A stretch of 64,000 bases of DNA from the NCBI RefSeq assembly GCF_050947875.1, contig NW_027460291.1, positions 24,651,868-24,715,867 of the forward strand. Reading direction: 5' to 3'. Of the stretch, positions 8,266-21,339 are shown in pieces. The position numbers and the translations under genes are program-made. This stretch comes from Dermacentor variabilis (taxonomy: Eukaryota > Arthropoda > Arachnida > Ixodida > Ixodidae). Position 1 is the stretch's first letter; every line of letters begins with the position of its first letter. A model generated the notes under the pieces. That model saw only the letters and a list, made by a program, of their open reading frames with translations, was not told where the DNA came from and searched no databases.

Positions 8266-11200
8266 TTTCACGTCATCTTGGGTAACTAGGTATGTGCCAC
8301 ATGGAGTCTGCCGATCCACGATGACTAAAACGATCCCTTAAACTTAACCTATGCCGGCTGGAATCGATCCCACGCCACAAGGATTTCTCAACCTCAGAAA
8401 ACTGGCGCATTAGCAGGCTGCGCCACATATGCATGTGGAATGTGCCGGTCCTCAATGAACCTCTTTGATGCCAACACTTTAGCGAGCTACGCCATAAATG
8501 CATTGGGTATCCGATACTCTGTCGGTGCTGGTCTTCAATAAAGCACTTTGAGCCTACTTAGGTCACTGGGTGTGTGCCAGTAGGTGAGTGTCTCTCTTCC
8601 ATGTACGTCTTTCACGTCATCTTGGGTAACTAGGTATGTGCCACTGGGAGTGTGCCGATCCACGATGACTAAAACGATCCCTTAAACTTAACTTATGTTG
8701 GCTGGAATCGATCCTAGGCCACAAGGATTCCTCAACCTCAGAAAAGTGGCGCATGAGCAGGCTGCGCCACATATGCATGTGGAATGTGCCGGTCCTCAAT
8801 GAACCTCTTTGATGCCAACACTTTAGCGAGCTACACCATAAATGCATTGGGTATCCGACACTCTGTCGGTGCTGGTCTTCAATAAAGCACTTTGAGCCTA
8901 CTTAGGTCACTGGGTGTGTGCCAGTAGGTGACTGCCTCTCTTCCATGTACGTCTTTCACATCATCTTGGGTAACTAGGTATGTGCCACTGGGAGTGTGCC
9001 TATCCAAGATTATTAAAACGATCCCTTAAACTTAACTTATGCTGGCTGGAATCGATCCCACGCCACAAGGATTCCTCAACCTCAGAAAACTGGCGCATTA
9101 GCAGGCTGCGCCACATATGCATGTGGAATGTGCCGGTCCTCAATGAACCTCTATGATGCCAACATTTTAGCAAGCTACGCCGTAAATGCATTGGGTATGT
9201 GATACTCTGTCGGTGCTGCTCTTCAATAAAGCACTTTGAGCCTACTTAGGTCACTGGGTGTTTGTCAGTAGGTGACTGCCTCTCTTCCATGTACGTCTTT
9301 CACGTAATCTTGGGTAACTAGGTATGTGCCACTGGGAGTGTGCCGCTCCACGGTGACTAAAACGATCCCTTGAACTTAACTTATGCCGGCTGGAATCGAT
9401 CCCACGCCACAAGGATTCCTCAACCTCAGAAAACTGGCAATTAGCAGGCTGCGGCACATATGCATGTGGAATGTGCCGGTCCTCAATGAACCTCTTTGAT
9501 GCCAACACTTTAGCGAGCTACGCCATAAATGTATTGGGTATCCGATACTCTGTCGGTGCTGGTCTTCAATAAAGCACTTTGAGCCTTCTTAGGTCACTGG
9601 GTATGTGCCAGTAGGTGAGTGCCTCTCTTCCATGTACGTCTTTCACGTCATCTTGGGTAACTAGGTATGTGCCACTGGGAGTCTCCCGATCCACGATGAC
9701 TAAAACGATCCCTTAAACTTAACTTAAGTTGGCTGGAATCGATCCCAGGCCACAAGGATTCCTCAACCTCAGAAAACTGGCGCATGAGCAGGCTGCGCCA
9801 GATATGCATGTGGAATGTGCCGGTCCTCAATGAACCTCTTTGATGCCAACACTTTAGCGAGCTACGCCATAATTGCATTGGGTATCCGACACTCTGTCGG
9901 TGCTGGTCTTCAATAAAGCAGTTTGAGCCTGCTTAGGTCACTGGGTTTGTGCCAGTAGGTGACTGCCTCCCTTCCATGTACGTCTTTCACGTCATCTTGG
10001 GCAACTAGGTATGTGCCACTGGGAGTGTGCCGATACACGATTACTAAAACGATCCCTTAAACTTAACTTATGCCGGCTGGAATCGATCCCACGCCACAGG
10101 GATTCCTCAACCTCAGAAAACTGGCGCATTAGCAGGCTGTGCCACATATGCATGTGGAATGTGCCGGTCCTCAATGAACCTCTTTGATGCCAACACTTTA
10201 GCGAGCTACGCCATAATTGCATTGGGTATCCGACACTCTGTCGGTGCTGGTCTTCAATAAAGCACTTTGAGCCTACTTAGGTCACTGGGTGTGTGCCAGT
10301 AGGTGAGTGCCTCTCTTCCATGTACGTCTTTCACGTCATCTTGGGTAACTAGGTATGTGCCACTGGGAGTCTCCCGATCCACGATGACTAAAACGATCCC
10401 TTATACTTAACTTATGTTGGGTGGAATCGATCCTAGGCCACAAGGATTCCTCAACCTCAGAAAACTGGCGCATGAGCAGGCTGTGCCACATATGCATGTG
10501 GAATGTGCCGGTCCTCAATGAACCTCTTTGATGCCAACACTTTAGCGAGCTACGCCATAAATGCATTGGGTATCCGACACTCTGTCGGTGCTGGTCTTCA
10601 ATAAAGCACTTTGAGCCTACTTAGGTCACTGGGTGTGTGCCAGTAGGTGACTGCCTCTCTTCCATGTACGTCTTTCACGTCATCTTGGGTAACTAGGTAT
10701 GTGCCACTGGGAGTGTGCCGATCCACGATGACTAAAACGATCCCTTAATTAAACTTAACTTATGCCGGCTGGAATCAATCCCACGCCACAAGGATTCTTC
10801 AACCTCAGAAAAGTGGCGCATTAGAAGGCTGCGCCACATATGCTTGTGGAGTGTGCCGGTCCTCAATGAACCTCTTTGATGCGAACATATTAGCGAGCTA
10901 CGCCATAAATGCATTGGGTATCCGATACTCTGTCGGTGCTGGTCTTCAATAAAGCACTTTCAGTCTTCTTAGGTCACTGGGTATGTGCCAGTAGGTGACT
11001 GCCTCTCTTCCATGTACGTCTTTCACATCATCTTGGGTAACTAGGTGTGTGCCACTGGGAGTGTGCCTATCCAAGATTACTAAAACGATCCCTTAAACTT
11101 AACTTATGCTGGCTGGAATCGATCCCACGCCACAACGATTCCTCAACCTCAGAAAACTGGCGCATTAGCAGGCTGTGCCACATATGCATGTGGAATGGGC

Positions 11201-11705
11201 CGGTCCTCAATGAACCTCTTTGATGCCAACACTTTAGCGAGCTACGCCATAAATGCATTGGGTATCCGATACTCTGTCGGTGCTGGTCTTCAATAAAGCA
11301 CTTTGAGCCTTCTTAGGTCACTGGGTGTGTGCCAGTAGGTGAGTGCCTCTCTTCCATGTACGTCTTTCACGTCATCTTGGGTAACTAGGTATGTGCCACT
11401 GGGAGTCTCCCGATCCACGATGACTAAAAACGATACCTTAAACTTAACTTACGTTGGCTGGAATCGATCCCAAGCCACAAGGATTCCTCAACCTCAGAAA
11501 ACTGGCGCATTAGTAGGCTGCGCCACATATGCTTGTGAAGTGTGCCGGTCCTCAATGAACCTGTTTGATGCGAACACTTTAGCGAGTTTCGCCATAAATG
11601 CATTGGGTATCCGATACTCTGTCGGTGCTGGTCTTCAATAAAGCACTTTGCGCCTTCTTAGGTCACTGGGTATGTGCCAGTAGGTGAGTGCCTCTCTTCC
11701 ATGTA
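8266..11705. repeat. 24-monomer period, copy 2 (partner 1-3440)
   Basis: This is the second copy of the ten-monomer block, D0 8266, W 8610, L 8954, G0 9298, A 9641, B 9985, R 10329, I 10673, J 11021, S 11365. It lies 8,265 bp (24 monomers) after the first. Near identity over 3.4 kb, including 1-bp and 4-bp length variants, shows recent common origin and not independent drift. Confidence 0.9.
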
Positions 11706-13084
11706 TGTCTTTCACGTCATCTTGGGTAACTAGGTATGTGCCATTGGGAGTCTCCCGATCCACGATGACTAAAACGATCCCTTAAACTTAACTTATGTTG
11801 GCTGGAATCGATTCTAGGCCACAAGGATTCCTCAACCTCAGAAAACTGGCGCATGAGCAGGCTGTGCCACATATGCATGTGGAATGTGCCGGTCCTCAAT
11901 GAACCTCTTTGATGCCAACACTTTAGCGAGCAACGCCATAAATGCATTGGGTATCCGATACTCTGTCGGTGCTTGTCTTCAATAAAGCACTTTGAGCCTT
12001 CTTAGGTCACTGGGTATGTGCCAGTAGGTCAGTGCCTCTCCTCCATGTACGTCTTTCACGTCATCTTGAGTAACTAGGTATGTGCCACATGGAGTCTGCC
12101 GATCCAGGATGACTAAAACGATCCCTTAAACTTAACCTATGCCGGCTGGAATCGATCCCACGCCACAAGGATTTCTCAACCTCAGAAAACTGGCGCATTA
12201 GCAGGCTGCGCCACATATGCATGTGGAATGTGCCGGTCCTCAATGAACCTCTTTGATGCCAACACTTTAGCGAGCTACGCCATAAATGCATTGGGTGTCC
12301 GATACTCTGTCGGTGCTGGTCTTCAATAAAGCACTTTGAGCCTTCTTAGGTCACTGGGTATGTGCCAGTAGGTGAGTGCCTCTCCTCCATGTACGTCTTT
12401 CACGTCATCTTGGGTAACTAGGTATGTGCCACATGGAGTCTGCCGATCCAGGATGACTAAAACGATCCCTTAAACTTAACCTATGCCGGCTGGAATCGAT
12501 CCCACGCCACAAGGATTTCTCAACCTCAGAAAACTGGCGCATTAGCAGGCTGCGCCACATATGCATGTGGAATGTGCCGGTCCTCAATGAACCTTTTTGA
12601 TGCCAACACTTTAGCGAGCTACGCCAAAATGCATTGGGTATCCGATACTCTGTCGGTGCTGGTCTTCAATAAAGCACTTTGAGCCTTCTGAGGTCACTGG
12701 GTACGTGCCAGTAGGTGACTGCCTCTCTTCCATGTACGTCTTTCACGTCATCTTGGGTAACTAGGTATGTGCCACTGGGAGTGTGCCGATCCACGATTAC
12801 TAAAACGATCCCTTAAACTTAACTTATACAGGCTGGAATCGATCCCACGCCACAGGGATTCCTCAACCTCAGAAAACTGGCGCATTAGCAGGCTGCGCCA
12901 CATATGCATGTGGAATGTGCCGGTCCTCAATTAAGCTCTTTGATGTCAACACTTTAGCGAGCTACGCCAACAATGCATTGGGTATCCGATACTCTGTCGG
13001 TGCTGGTCTTCAATAAAGCACTTTGAGCCTACTTAGGTCACTGGGTGTGTGCCAGTAGGTGAGTGTCTCTCTTCCATGTACGTC
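8610..13084. repeat. Left-regime higher-order unit 3 (13 monomers)
   Basis: Order and starts: W 8610, L 8954, G0 9298 (343 bp), A 9641, B 9985, R 10329, I 10673 (348 bp), J 11021, S 11365 (345 bp), R' 11710, D 12054, D 12398 (343 bp), Y 12741. The first nine monomers match unit 1; the last four belong to the 14-monomer duplication that starts at 11710. The switch of parentage is near 11706. Confidence 0.85.
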
Positions 13085-16000
13085 TTTCACGTCATCTTGG
13101 GTAACTAGGTATGTGCCACTGGGAGTGTGCCGATCCACGATGACTAAAACGATCCCTTAAACTTAACTTATGTTGGCTGGAATCGATCCTAGGCCACAAG
13201 GATTCCTCAACCTCAGAAAACTGGCGCATGAGCAGGCTGCGCCACATATGCATGTGGAATGTGCCGGTCCTCAATGAACCTCTTTGATGCCAACACTTTA
13301 GCGAGCTACACCATAAATGCATTGGGTATCCGACACTCTGTCGGTGCTGGTCTTCAATAAAGCACTTTGAGCCTACTTAGGTCACTGGGTGTGTGCCAGT
13401 AGGTGACTGCCTCTCTTCCATGTACGTCTTTCACATCATCTTGGGTAACTAGGTATGTGCCACTGGGAGTGTGCCTATCCAAGATTATTAAAACGATCCC
13501 TTAAACTTAACTTATGCTGGCTGGAATCGATCCCACGCCACAAGGATTCCTCAACCTCAGAAAACTGGCGCATTAGCAGGCTGCGCCACATATGCATGTG
13601 GAATGTGCCGGTCCTCAATGAACCTCTTTGATGCCAACATTTTAGCAAGCTACGCCGTAAATGCATTGGGTATGTGATACTCTGTCGGTGCTGCTCTTCA
13701 ATAAAGCACTTTGAGCCTACTTAGGTCACTGGGTGTTTGTCAGTAGGTGACTGCCTCTCTTCCATGTACGTCTTTCACGTAATCTTGGGTAACTAGGTAT
13801 GTGCCACTGGGAGTGTGCCGCTCCACGGTGACTAAAACGATCCCTTGAACTTAACTTATGCCGGCTGGAATCGATCCCACGCCACAAGGATTCCTCAACC
13901 TCAGAAAACTGGCCAATTAGCAGGCTGCGGCACATATGCATGTGGAATGTGCCGGTCCTCAATGAACCTCTTTGATGCCAACACTTTAGCGAGCTACGCC
14001 ATAAATGTATTGGGTATCCGATACTCTGTCGGTGCTGGTCTTCAATAAAGCACTTTGAGCCTTCTTAGGTCACTAAGTATGTGCCAGTAGGTGAGTGCCT
14101 CTCTTCCATGTACGTCTTTCACGTCATCTTGGGTAACTAGGTATGTGCCACTGGGAGTCTCCCGATCCACGATGACTAAAACGATCCCTTAAACTTAACT
14201 TAAGTTGGCTGGAATCGATCCCAGGCCACAAGGATTCCTCAACCTCAGAAAACTGCCGCATGAGCAGGCTGCGCCAGATATGCATGTGGAATGTGCCGGT
14301 CCTCAATGAACCTCTTTGATGCCAACACTTTAGCGAGCTACGCCATAATTGCATTGGGTATCCGACACTCTGTCGGTGCTGGTCTTCAATAAAGCAGTTT
14401 GAGCCTGCTTAGGTCACTGGGTTTGTGCCAGTAGGTGACTGCCTCCCTTCCATGTACGTCTTTCACGTCATCTTGGGCAACTAGGTATGTGCCACTGGGA
14501 GTGTGCCGTTACACGATTACTAAAACGATCCCTTAAACTTAACTTATGCCGGCTGGAATCGATCCCACGCCACAGGGATTCCTCAACCTCAGAAAACTGG
14601 CGCATTAGCAGGCTGTGCCACATATGCATGTGGAATGTGCCGGTCCTCAATGAACCTCTTTGATGCCAACACTTTAGCGAGCTACGCCATAATTGCATTG
14701 GGTATCCGACACTCTGTCGGTGCTGGTCTTCAATAAAGCACTTTGAGCCTACTTAGGTGACTGGGTGTGTGCCAGTAGGTGACTGCCTCTCTTCCATGTA
14801 CGTCTTTCACATCATCTTGGGTAACTAGGTATGTGCCACTGGGAGTGTGCCTATCCAAGATTATTAAAACGATCCCTTAAACTTAACTTATGCTGGCTGG
14901 AATCGATCCCACGCCACAAGGATTCCTCAACCTCAGAAAACTGGCGCATTAGCAGGCTGCGCCACATATGCATGTGGAGTGTGCCGGTCCTCAATGAACC
15001 TCTTTGATGCGAACACTTTAGCGAGTTTCGCCATAAATGCATTGGGTATCCGATACTCTGTCGGTGCTGGTCTTCAATAAAGCACTTTGAGCCTTCTTAG
15101 GTCACTGGGTATGTGCCAGTAGGTGAGTGCCTCTCTTCCATGTATGTCTTTCACGTCATCTTGGGTAACTAGGTATGTGCCACTGGGAGTCTCCCGATCC
15201 ACGATGACTAAAACGATCCCTTAAACTTAACTTATGTTGGCTGGAATCGATCCTAGGCCACAAGGATTCCTCAACCTCAGAAAACTGGCGCATGAGCAGG
15301 CTGTGCCACATATGCATGTGGAATGTGCCGGTCCTCAATGAACCTCTTTGATGCCAACACTTTAGCGAGCTACGCCATAAATGCATTGGGTATCCGACAC
15401 TCTGTCGGTGCTGGTCTTAAATAAAGCACTTTGAGCCTACTTAGGTCACTGGGTGTGTGCCAGTAGGTGACTGCCTCTCTTCCATGTACGTCTTTCACGT
15501 CATCTTGGGTAACTAGGTATGTGCCACTGGGAGTGTGCCGATCCACGATGACTAGAACGATCCCTTAAACTTAACTTATGCCGGCTGGAATCGATCCCAC
15601 GCCACAAGGATTTCTCAACCTCAGAAAACTGGCGCATTAGCATGCTGCGCCACATATGCATGTGGAATGTGCCGGTCCTCAATGAACCTCTTTGATGCCA
15701 ACACTTTAGCGAGCTACGCCATAAATGCATTGGGTATCCGACACTCTGTCGGTGCTGGTCTTCAATAAAGCACTTTGAGCTTTCTTAGGTCACTGGGTAC
15801 GTGCCAGTAGGTGACTGCCTCTTTTCCATGTACGTCTTTCACATCATCTTGGGTAACTAGGTATGTGCCACTGGGAGTGTGCCTATCCAAGATTACTAAA
15901 ACGATCCCTTAAACTTAACTTATGCTGGCTGGAATCGATCCCACGCCACAAGGATTCCTCAACCTCAGAAAACTGGCGCATTAGCAGGCTGCGCCACATA

Positions 16001-16524
16001 TGCATGTGGAATGTGCCGGTCCTCAATGAACCTCTTTGATGCCAACATTTTAGCAAGCTACGCCGTAAATGCATTGGGTATGTGATACTCTGTCGGTGCT
16101 GCTCTTCAATAAAGCACTTTGAGCCTACTTAGGTCACTGGGTGTGTGCCAGTAGGTGACTGCCTCTCTTCCATGTACGTCTTTCACGTAATCTTGGGTAA
16201 CTAGGTATGTGCCACTGGGAGTGTGCCGCTCCACGGTGACTAAAACGATCCCTTGAACTTAACTTATGCCGGCTGGAATCGATCCCACGCCACAAGGATT
16301 CCTCAACCTCAGAAAACTGGCGCATTAGCAGGCTGCGCCACATATGCATGTGGAATGTGCCGGTCCTCAATGAACCTCTTTGATGCCAACACTTTAGCGA
16401 GCTACGCCATAAATGCATTGGGTATCCGATACTCTGTCGGTGCTGGTCTTCAATAAAGCACTTTGAGCCTTCTTAGGTCACTGGGTATGTGCCAGTAGGT
16501 GAGTGCCTCTCTTCCATGTACGTC
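11710..16524. repeat. 14-monomer tandem duplication, copy 1
   Basis: Order and starts: R' 11710, D 12054, D 12398, Y 12741, W 13085, L 13429, G0 13773, A 14117, B 14461, L/C mosaic 14805, R 15149, X-like 15493, L 15837, G1 16181. It is followed directly by a second copy at 16525-21339, offset 4,815 bp. By eye I found only scattered differences: T11744/C16559, G14013/C18828, C14256/G19071, T14509/A19324 and G14759/C19574. The shared 343-bp D monomer and the shared CACTAAGTATG confirm a single event. Confidence 0.92.
14805..15148. repeat. Mosaic monomer L-left / C-type right (also 19620)
   Basis: The left part has L markers (CACATCATC, GCCTATCCAAGATTATT); the right part has GTGGAGTGTGCC, GATGCGAACAC and AGTTTCGCC, otherwise seen in the C, P and S monomers. 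The copy at 19620-19963 carries the same mosaic, so the exchange predates the 4,815-bp duplication. Confidence 0.75.
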
Positions 16525-19500
16525 TTTCACGTCATCTTGGGTAACTAGGTATGTGCCACTGGGAGTCTCCCGATCCACGATGACTAAAACGATCCCTTAA
16601 ACTTAACTTATGTTGGCTGGAATCGATTCTAGGCCACAAGGATTCCTCAACCTCAGAAAACTGGCGCATGAGCAGGCTGTGCCACATATGCATGTGGAAT
16701 GTGCCGGTCCTCAATGAACCTCTTTGATGCCAACACTTTAGCGAGCAACGCCATAAATGCATTGGGTATCCGATACTCTGTCGGTGCTTGTCTTCAATAA
16801 AGCACTTTGAGCCTTCTTAGGTCACTGGGTATGTGCCAGTAGGTCAGTGCCTCTCCTCCATGTACGTCTTTCACGTCATCTTGAGTAACTAGGTATGTGC
16901 CACATGGAGTCTGCCGATCCAGGATGACTAAAACGATCCCTTAAACTTAACCTATGCCGGCTGGAATCGATCCCACGCCACAAGGATTTCTCAACCTCAG
17001 AAAACTGGCGCATTAGCAGGCTGCGCCACATATGCATGTGGAATGTGCCGGTCCTCAATGAACCTCTTTGATGCCAACACTTTAGCGAGCTACGCCATAA
17101 ATGCATTGGGTGTCCGATACTCTGTCGGTGCTGGTCTTCAATAAAGCACTTTGAGCCTTCTTAGGTCACTGGGTATGTGCCAGTAGGTGAGTGCCTCTCC
17201 TCCATGTACGTCTTTCACGTCATCTTGGGTAACTAGGTATGTGCCACATGGAGTCTGCCGATCCAGGATGACTAAAACGATCCCTTAAACTTAACCTATG
17301 CCGGCTGGAATCGATCCCACGCCACAAGGATTTCTCAACCTCAGAAAACTGGCGCATTAGCAGGCTGCGCCACATATGCATGTGGAATGTGCCGGTCCTC
17401 AATGAACCTTTTTGATGCCAACACTTTAGCGAGCTACGCCAAAATGCATTGGGTATCCGATACTCTGTCGGTGCTGGTCTTCAATAAAGCACTTTGAGCC
17501 TTCTGAGGTCACTGGGTACGTGCCAGTAGGTGACTGCCTCTCTTCCATGTACGTCTTTCACGTCATCTTGGGTAACTAGGTATGTGCCACTGGGAGTGTG
17601 CCGATCCACGATTACTAAAACGATCCCTTAAACTTAACTTATACAGGCTGGAATCGATCCCACGCCACAGGGATTCCTCAACCTCAGAAAACTGGCGCAT
17701 TAGCAGGCTGCGCCACATATGCATGTGGAATGTGCCGGTCCTCAATTAAGCTCTTTGATGTCAACACTTTAGCGAGCTACGCCAACAATGCATTGGGTAT
17801 CCGATACTCTGTCGGTGCTGGTCTTCAATAAAGCACTTTGAGCCTACTTAGGTCACTGGGTGTGTGCCAGTAGGTGAGTGTCTCTCTTCCATGTACGTCT
17901 TTCACGTCATCTTGGGTAACTAGGTATGTGCCACTGGGAGTGTGCCGATCCACGATGACTAAAACGATCCCTTAAACTTAACTTATGTTGGCTGGAATCG
18001 ATCCTAGGCCACAAGGATTCCTCAACCTCAGAAAACTGGCGCATGAGCAGGCTGCGCCACATATGCATGTGGAATGTGCCGGTCCTCAATGAACCTCTTT
18101 GATGCCAACACTTTAGCGAGCTACACCATAAATGCATTGGGTATCCGACACTCTGTCGGTGCTGGTCTTCAATAAAGCACTTTGAGCCTACTTAGGTCAC
18201 TGGGTGTGTGCCAGTAGGTGACTGCCTCTCTTCCATGTACGTCTTTCACATCATCTTGGGTAACTAGGTATGTGCCACTGGGAGTGTGCCTATCCAAGAT
18301 TATTAAAACGATCCCTTAAACTTAACTTATGCTGGCTGGAATCGATCCCACGCCACAAGGATTCCTCAACCTCAGAAAACTGGCGCATTAGCAGGCTGCG
18401 CCACATATGCATGTGGAATGTGCCGGTCCTCAATGAACCTCTTTGATGCCAACATTTTAGCAAGCTACGCCGTAAATGCATTGGGTATGTGATACTCTGT
18501 CGGTGCTGCTCTTCAATAAAGCACTTTGAGCCTACTTAGGTCACTGGGTGTTTGTCAGTAGGTGACTGCCTCTCTTCCATGTACGTCTTTCACGTAATCT
18601 TGGGTAACTAGGTATGTGCCACTGGGAGTGTGCCGCTCCACGGTGACTAAAACGATCCCTTGAACTTAACTTATGCCGGCTGGAATCGATCCCACGCCAC
18701 AAGGATTCCTCAACCTCAGAAAACTGGCCAATTAGCAGGCTGCGGCACATATGCATGTGGAATGTGCCGGTCCTCAATGAACCTCTTTGATGCCAACACT
18801 TTAGCGAGCTACGCCATAAATGTATTGCGTATCCGATACTCTGTCGGTGCTGGTCTTCAATAAAGCACTTTGAGCCTTCTTAGGTCACTAAGTATGTGCC
18901 AGTAGGTGAGTGCCTCTCTTCCATGTACGTCTTTCACGTCATCTTGGGTAACTAGGTATGTGCCACTGGGAGTCTCCCGATCCACGATGACTAAAACGAT
19001 CCCTTAAACTTAACTTAAGTTGGCTGGAATCGATCCCAGGCCACAAGGATTCCTCAACCTCAGAAAACTGGCGCATGAGCAGGCTGCGCCAGATATGCAT
19101 GTGGAATGTGCCGGTCCTCAATGAACCTCTTTGATGCCAACACTTTAGCGAGCTACGCCATAATTGCATTGGGTATCCGACACTCTGTCGGTGCTGGTCT
19201 TCAATAAAGCAGTTTGAGCCTGCTTAGGTCACTGGGTTTGTGCCAGTAGGTGACTGCCTCCCTTCCATGTACGTCTTTCACGTCATCTTGGGCAACTAGG
19301 TATGTGCCACTGGGAGTGTGCCGATACACGATTACTAAAACGATCCCTTAAACTTAACTTATGCCGGCTGGAATCGATCCCACGCCACAGGGATTCCTCA
19401 ACCTCAGAAAACTGGCGCATTAGCAGGCTGTGCCACATATGCATGTGGAATGTGCCGGTCCTCAATGAACCTCTTTGATGCCAACACTTTAGCGAGCTAC

Positions 19501-21339
19501 GCCATAATTGCATTGGGTATCCGACACTCTGTCGGTGCTGGTCTTCAATAAAGCACTTTGAGCCTACTTAGGTCACTGGGTGTGTGCCAGTAGGTGACTG
19601 CCTCTCTTCCATGTACGTCTTTCACATCATCTTGGGTAACTAGGTATGTGCCACTGGGAGTGTGCCTATCCAAGATTATTAAAACGATCCCTTAAACTTA
19701 ACTTATGCTGGCTGGAATCGATCCCACGCCACAAGGATTCCTCAACCTCAGAAAACTGGCGCATTAGCAGGCTGCGCCACATATGCATGTGGAGTGTGCC
19801 GGTCCTCAATGAACCTCTTTGATGCGAACACTTTAGCGAGTTTCGCCATAAATGCATTGGGTATCCGATACTCTGTCGGTGCTGGTCTTCAATAAAGCAC
19901 TTTGAGCCTTCTTAGGTCACTGGGTATGTGCCAGTAGGTGAGTGCCTCTCTTCCATGTATGTCTTTCACGTCATCTTGGGTAACTAGGTATGTGCCACTG
20001 GGAGTCTCCCGATCCACGATGACTAAAACGATCCCTTAAACTTAACTTATGTTGGCTGGAATCGATCCTAGGCCACAAGGATTCCTCAACCTCAGAAAAC
20101 TGGCGCATGAGCAGGCTGTGCCACATATGCATGTGGAATGTGCCGGTCCTCAATGAACCTCTTTGATGCCAACACTTTAGCGAGCTACGCCATAAATGCA
20201 TTGGGTATCCGACACTCTGTCGGTGCTGGTCTTAAATAAAGCACTTTGAGCCTACTTAGGTCACTGGGTGTGTGCCAGTAGGTGACTGCCTCTCTTCCAT
20301 GTACGTCTTTCACGTCATCTTGGGTAACTAGGTATGTGCCACTGGGAGTGTGCCGATCCACGATGACTAGAACGATCCCTTAAACTTAACTTATGCCGGC
20401 TGGAATCGATCCCACGCCACAAGGATTTCTCAACCTCAGAAAACTGGCGCATTAGCATGCTGCGCCACATATGCATGTGGAATGTGCCGGTCCTCAATGA
20501 ACCTCTTTGATGCCAACACTTTAGCGAGCTACGCCATAAATGCATTGGGTATCCGACACTCTGTCGGTGCTGGTCTTCAATAAAGCACTTTGAGCTTTCT
20601 TAGGTCACTGGGTACGTGCCAGTAGGTGACTGCCTCTTTTCCATGTACGTCTTTCACATCATCTTGGGTAACTAGGTATGTGCCACTGGGAGTGTGCCTA
20701 TCCAAGATTACTAAAACGATCCCTTAAACTTAACTTATGCTGGCTGGAATCGATCCCACGCCACAAGGATTCCTCAACCTCAGAAAACTGGCGCATTAGC
20801 AGGCTGCGCCACATATGCATGTGGAATGTGCCGGTCCTCAATGAACCTCTTTGATGCCAACATTTTAGCAAGCTACGCCGTAAATGCATTGGGTATGTGA
20901 TACTCTGTCGGTGCTGCTCTTCAATAAAGCACTTTGAGCCTACTTAGGTCACTGGGTGTGTGCCAGTAGGTGACTGCCTCTCTTCCATGTACGTCTTTCA
21001 CGTAATCTTGGGTAACTAGGTATGTGCCACTGGGAGTGTGCCGCTCCACGGTGACTAAAACGATCCCTTGAACTTAACTTATGCCGGCTGGAATCGATCC
21101 CACGCCACAAGGATTCCTCAACCTCAGAAAACTGGCGCATTAGCAGGCTGCGCCACATATGCATGTGGAATGTGCCGGTCCTCAATGAACCTCTTTGATG
21201 CCAACACTTTAGCGAGCTACGCCATAAATGCATTGGGTATCCGATACTCTGTCGGTGCTGGTCTTCAATAAAGCACTTTGAGCCTTCTTAGGTCACTGGG
21301 TATGTGCCAGTAGGTGAGTGCCTCTCTTCCATGTACGTC
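16525..21339. repeat. 14-monomer tandem duplication, copy 2
   Basis: Order and starts: R' 16525, D 16869, D 17213 (343 bp), Y 17556, W 17900, L 18244, G0 18588, A 18932, B 19276, L/C mosaic 19620, R 19964, X-like 20308, L 20652, G1 20996. The match with copy 1 continues a little past 21340 and ends by about 21425, where an A monomer (AACTTAAGTT) stands in place of the expected R' (AACTTATGTT). Only two adjacent copies are present. Confidence 0.92.

Larger units (their letters stand above)
4478..8609. repeat. Left-regime higher-order unit 2 (12 monomers)
   Basis: Order and starts: W 4478, L/A mosaic 4822, B/L mosaic 5166, G0 5510, A 5854, B 6198, C 6542 (347 bp), R 6889, K/G0 mosaic 7233 (345 bp), A 7578, B 7922, D0 8266. 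It equals 12 monomers like unit 1 but is built differently: the W-L-G0-A-B core is interrupted by two adjacent mosaics and A-B occurs twice. Confidence 0.85.
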
